DNA of 64,000 nucleotides from contig NZ_CP036528.1 in the NCBI RefSeq assembly GCF_004331915.1, forward strand, positions 758,567 to 822,566, in the 5' to 3' direction. A program made the translations under genes and the position numbers. How positions within the stretch are numbered: position 1 is the stretch's first letter; the number at the start of each line of letters is the position of its first letter. The stretch comes from Ureibacillus thermophilus. Its GTDB lineage: Bacteria; Bacillota; Bacilli; Bacillales_A; Planococcaceae. This document shows, one piece after another, positions 63,334-64,000 of this stretch. The notes under the pieces were generated by a model. It saw only the letters and a list, made by a program, of their open reading frames with translations, searched no databases and was not told the DNA's origin.

Positions 63334-63630
63334 ATGAAGCGTTCGGAAAAAACATTAAGAGTTTGTGAGAAGGGTCATCGATATTATAAAAGCAGTGATT
63401 GCAACACTTGTCCAACTTGTGAAGCAGAACGAAAACCAACAGAGGGTTTCTTAGCTGGATTTTCCGCCCCGGCAAGAAGAGCACTTGAAAGCCAGGGGAT
63501 TACAACTGTTGAAGAACTTTCGAAATATACGGAGAAAGAAATCATGTCCCTTCATGGCATTGGTAAAACTGCGCTTCAGAAAATGAAAGAGGCTTTAGAT
63601 GAAGCGGGATTAAGTTTTAGTAAGGAATAA
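63334..63630 (+). CDS. Zinc-ribbon + RNA polymerase alpha-CTD-like protein
   Basis: 98 residues. A zinc ribbon (CEKGHRYYKSSDCNTCPTC, residues 10-28) is joined to a helix-hairpin-helix domain like the C-terminal domain of RNA polymerase alpha (FSAPARRALESQGITTVEEL, LHGIGKTALQKMKEAL). Such stand-alone proteins may bind DNA or polymerase; the role is unknown. Three ATG codons in a row start it; ATG 63334 has the best distance to GGAAGGTGG. Confidence 0.85.
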   Translation: MKRSEKTLRVCEKGHRYYKSSDCNTCPTCEAERKPTEGFLAGFSAPARRALESQGITTVEELSKYTEKEIMSLHGIGKTALQKMKEALDEAGLSFSKE

Positions 63631-63636
63631 TTTTAA

Positions 63637-63780
63637 TCTTGAAATTTTTTCCATTTGCCGTCATAAATAAATGAACACTCTCTAATATCGGGCTTTATTT
63701 TAAAATTTTTTCTCATCGTCGACTTCACAAACAATTGCATTCGATGAAATTTCCGCATGGTCGTTACTTTTCATTATTAT
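63637..63780 (-). pseudogene. Possible small gene remnant
   Basis: On the minus strand a 27-codon frame reads RKNFKIKPDIRECSFIYDGK and ends at 63637; the frame before it (SNDHAEISSNAIVCEVDDE) joins it after a one-base shift. Together they look like one short protein with a lesion. Weak. Confidence 0.3.
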
Positions 63781-63825
63781 TGCTGCTTCAATTGCCTTCT
63801 AAAAATTCAGAAAGGGGAGTAAAAA

Positions 63826-64000
63826 ATGGATATCAATCAATTAAAAAAAGCAATTTCAAATCTCAGCGAGCAGGAAGTCAAAAGTTTATTACATTTGATT
63901 ATGATCCGTTCTGAACATATTGATGAAGACTTCCCAGAATTTATGCAATCCTTGAAAAACGCCCTTATTAAAAGAGAAAAAACACCGAACATGAAAAATC
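63826..64000 (+). CDS. Hypothetical protein, cut by the window end
   Basis: 58 residues visible (DINQLKKAISNLSEQEVKSL, then LLHLIMIRSEHIDEDFPEFM). Helical, charged. AAAGGGGAG lies eight bases before ATG 63826, so it is a real start. Not recognised. Confidence 0.6.
   Translation, partial: MDINQLKKAISNLSEQEVKSLLHLIMIRSEHIDEDFPEFMQSLKNALIKREKTPNMKN

Overview
This is a low-GC Gram-positive (Bacillota) chromosome segment, most likely from a Bacillales member of the Planococcaceae (Ureibacillus/Lysinibacillus/Solibacillus type). That placement is an inference from gene content and order: yjlC-ndh with a Rex-like box, bpsA-bpsB, ykaA-pit, alaR-alaT, epsC, bacilliredoxin, and strong GGAGG ribosome sites. 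No rRNA is present and the only RNA gene is one tRNA-Ala(GGC).

Layout. 1-7.2 kb: end of an MFS exporter, a decayed group IIC intron, type II NADH dehydrogenase operon, type III polyketide synthase pair, a MerR/TipAS regulator. 7.3-11.1 kb: a BusR-type (GntR + RCK_C) regulator followed by a complete OpuA glycine-betaine ABC transporter, with a perfect inverted repeat around the opuA -10 box. 11.2-14.3 kb: a decay zone with a chimeric DUF4309/GH3 pseudogene and frameshifted NERD and rlmA genes. 14.3-22.7 kb: housekeeping genes (plsC, LMW-PTP, yebC, DUF218, AI-2E family, pit/ykaA, methyltransferase) with a dead ISL3 element sitting in a terminator. 22.9-24.5 kb: remnants (putP start, intron 3' end), an Rpn-family protein without its catalytic residues, and a 21-bp-period repeat array. 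24.6-35.9 kb: mmsA-type dehydrogenase, ECF S component, two-gene chromate transporter, a diguanylate cyclase, Nudix, tRNA-Ala, a CoA-transferase, HD-GYP phosphodiesterase, PadR-DUF2812. 36-40.9 kb: a type II restriction-modification island with two Dam-like methylases, the second split by an IS21-like element. 41.7-54.2 kb: PAS-GGDEF cyclase, CC/Se-motif protein, YdhK-like lipoprotein, alaT-alaR, a broken LysE exporter, YhgE/Pip with its TetR regulator, a small phospholipase A2-like protein, bacilliredoxin and an RsmJ-like methyltransferase. 54.3-64 kb: a second 5' intron fragment, quinone/azo reductase-like flavoprotein, threonine synthase joined to a polar amino-acid ABC transporter, epsC, rhodanese, a second 21-bp-period repeat array, a decayed gene, and an RNA polymerase alpha-CTD-like protein.

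Themes. Second-messenger genes are frequent (a probable c-di-AMP sensor at opuA; two GGDEF proteins and one HD-GYP protein for c-di-GMP). Mobile DNA has targeted transcription terminators several times. Three intergenic loci carry degenerate direct repeats with the same 21-bp period. About ten genes are broken; five of them lie in 11.7-14.3 kb or next to repeats. I found no CRISPR array, prophage or convincing new defence system beyond the restriction-modification island.
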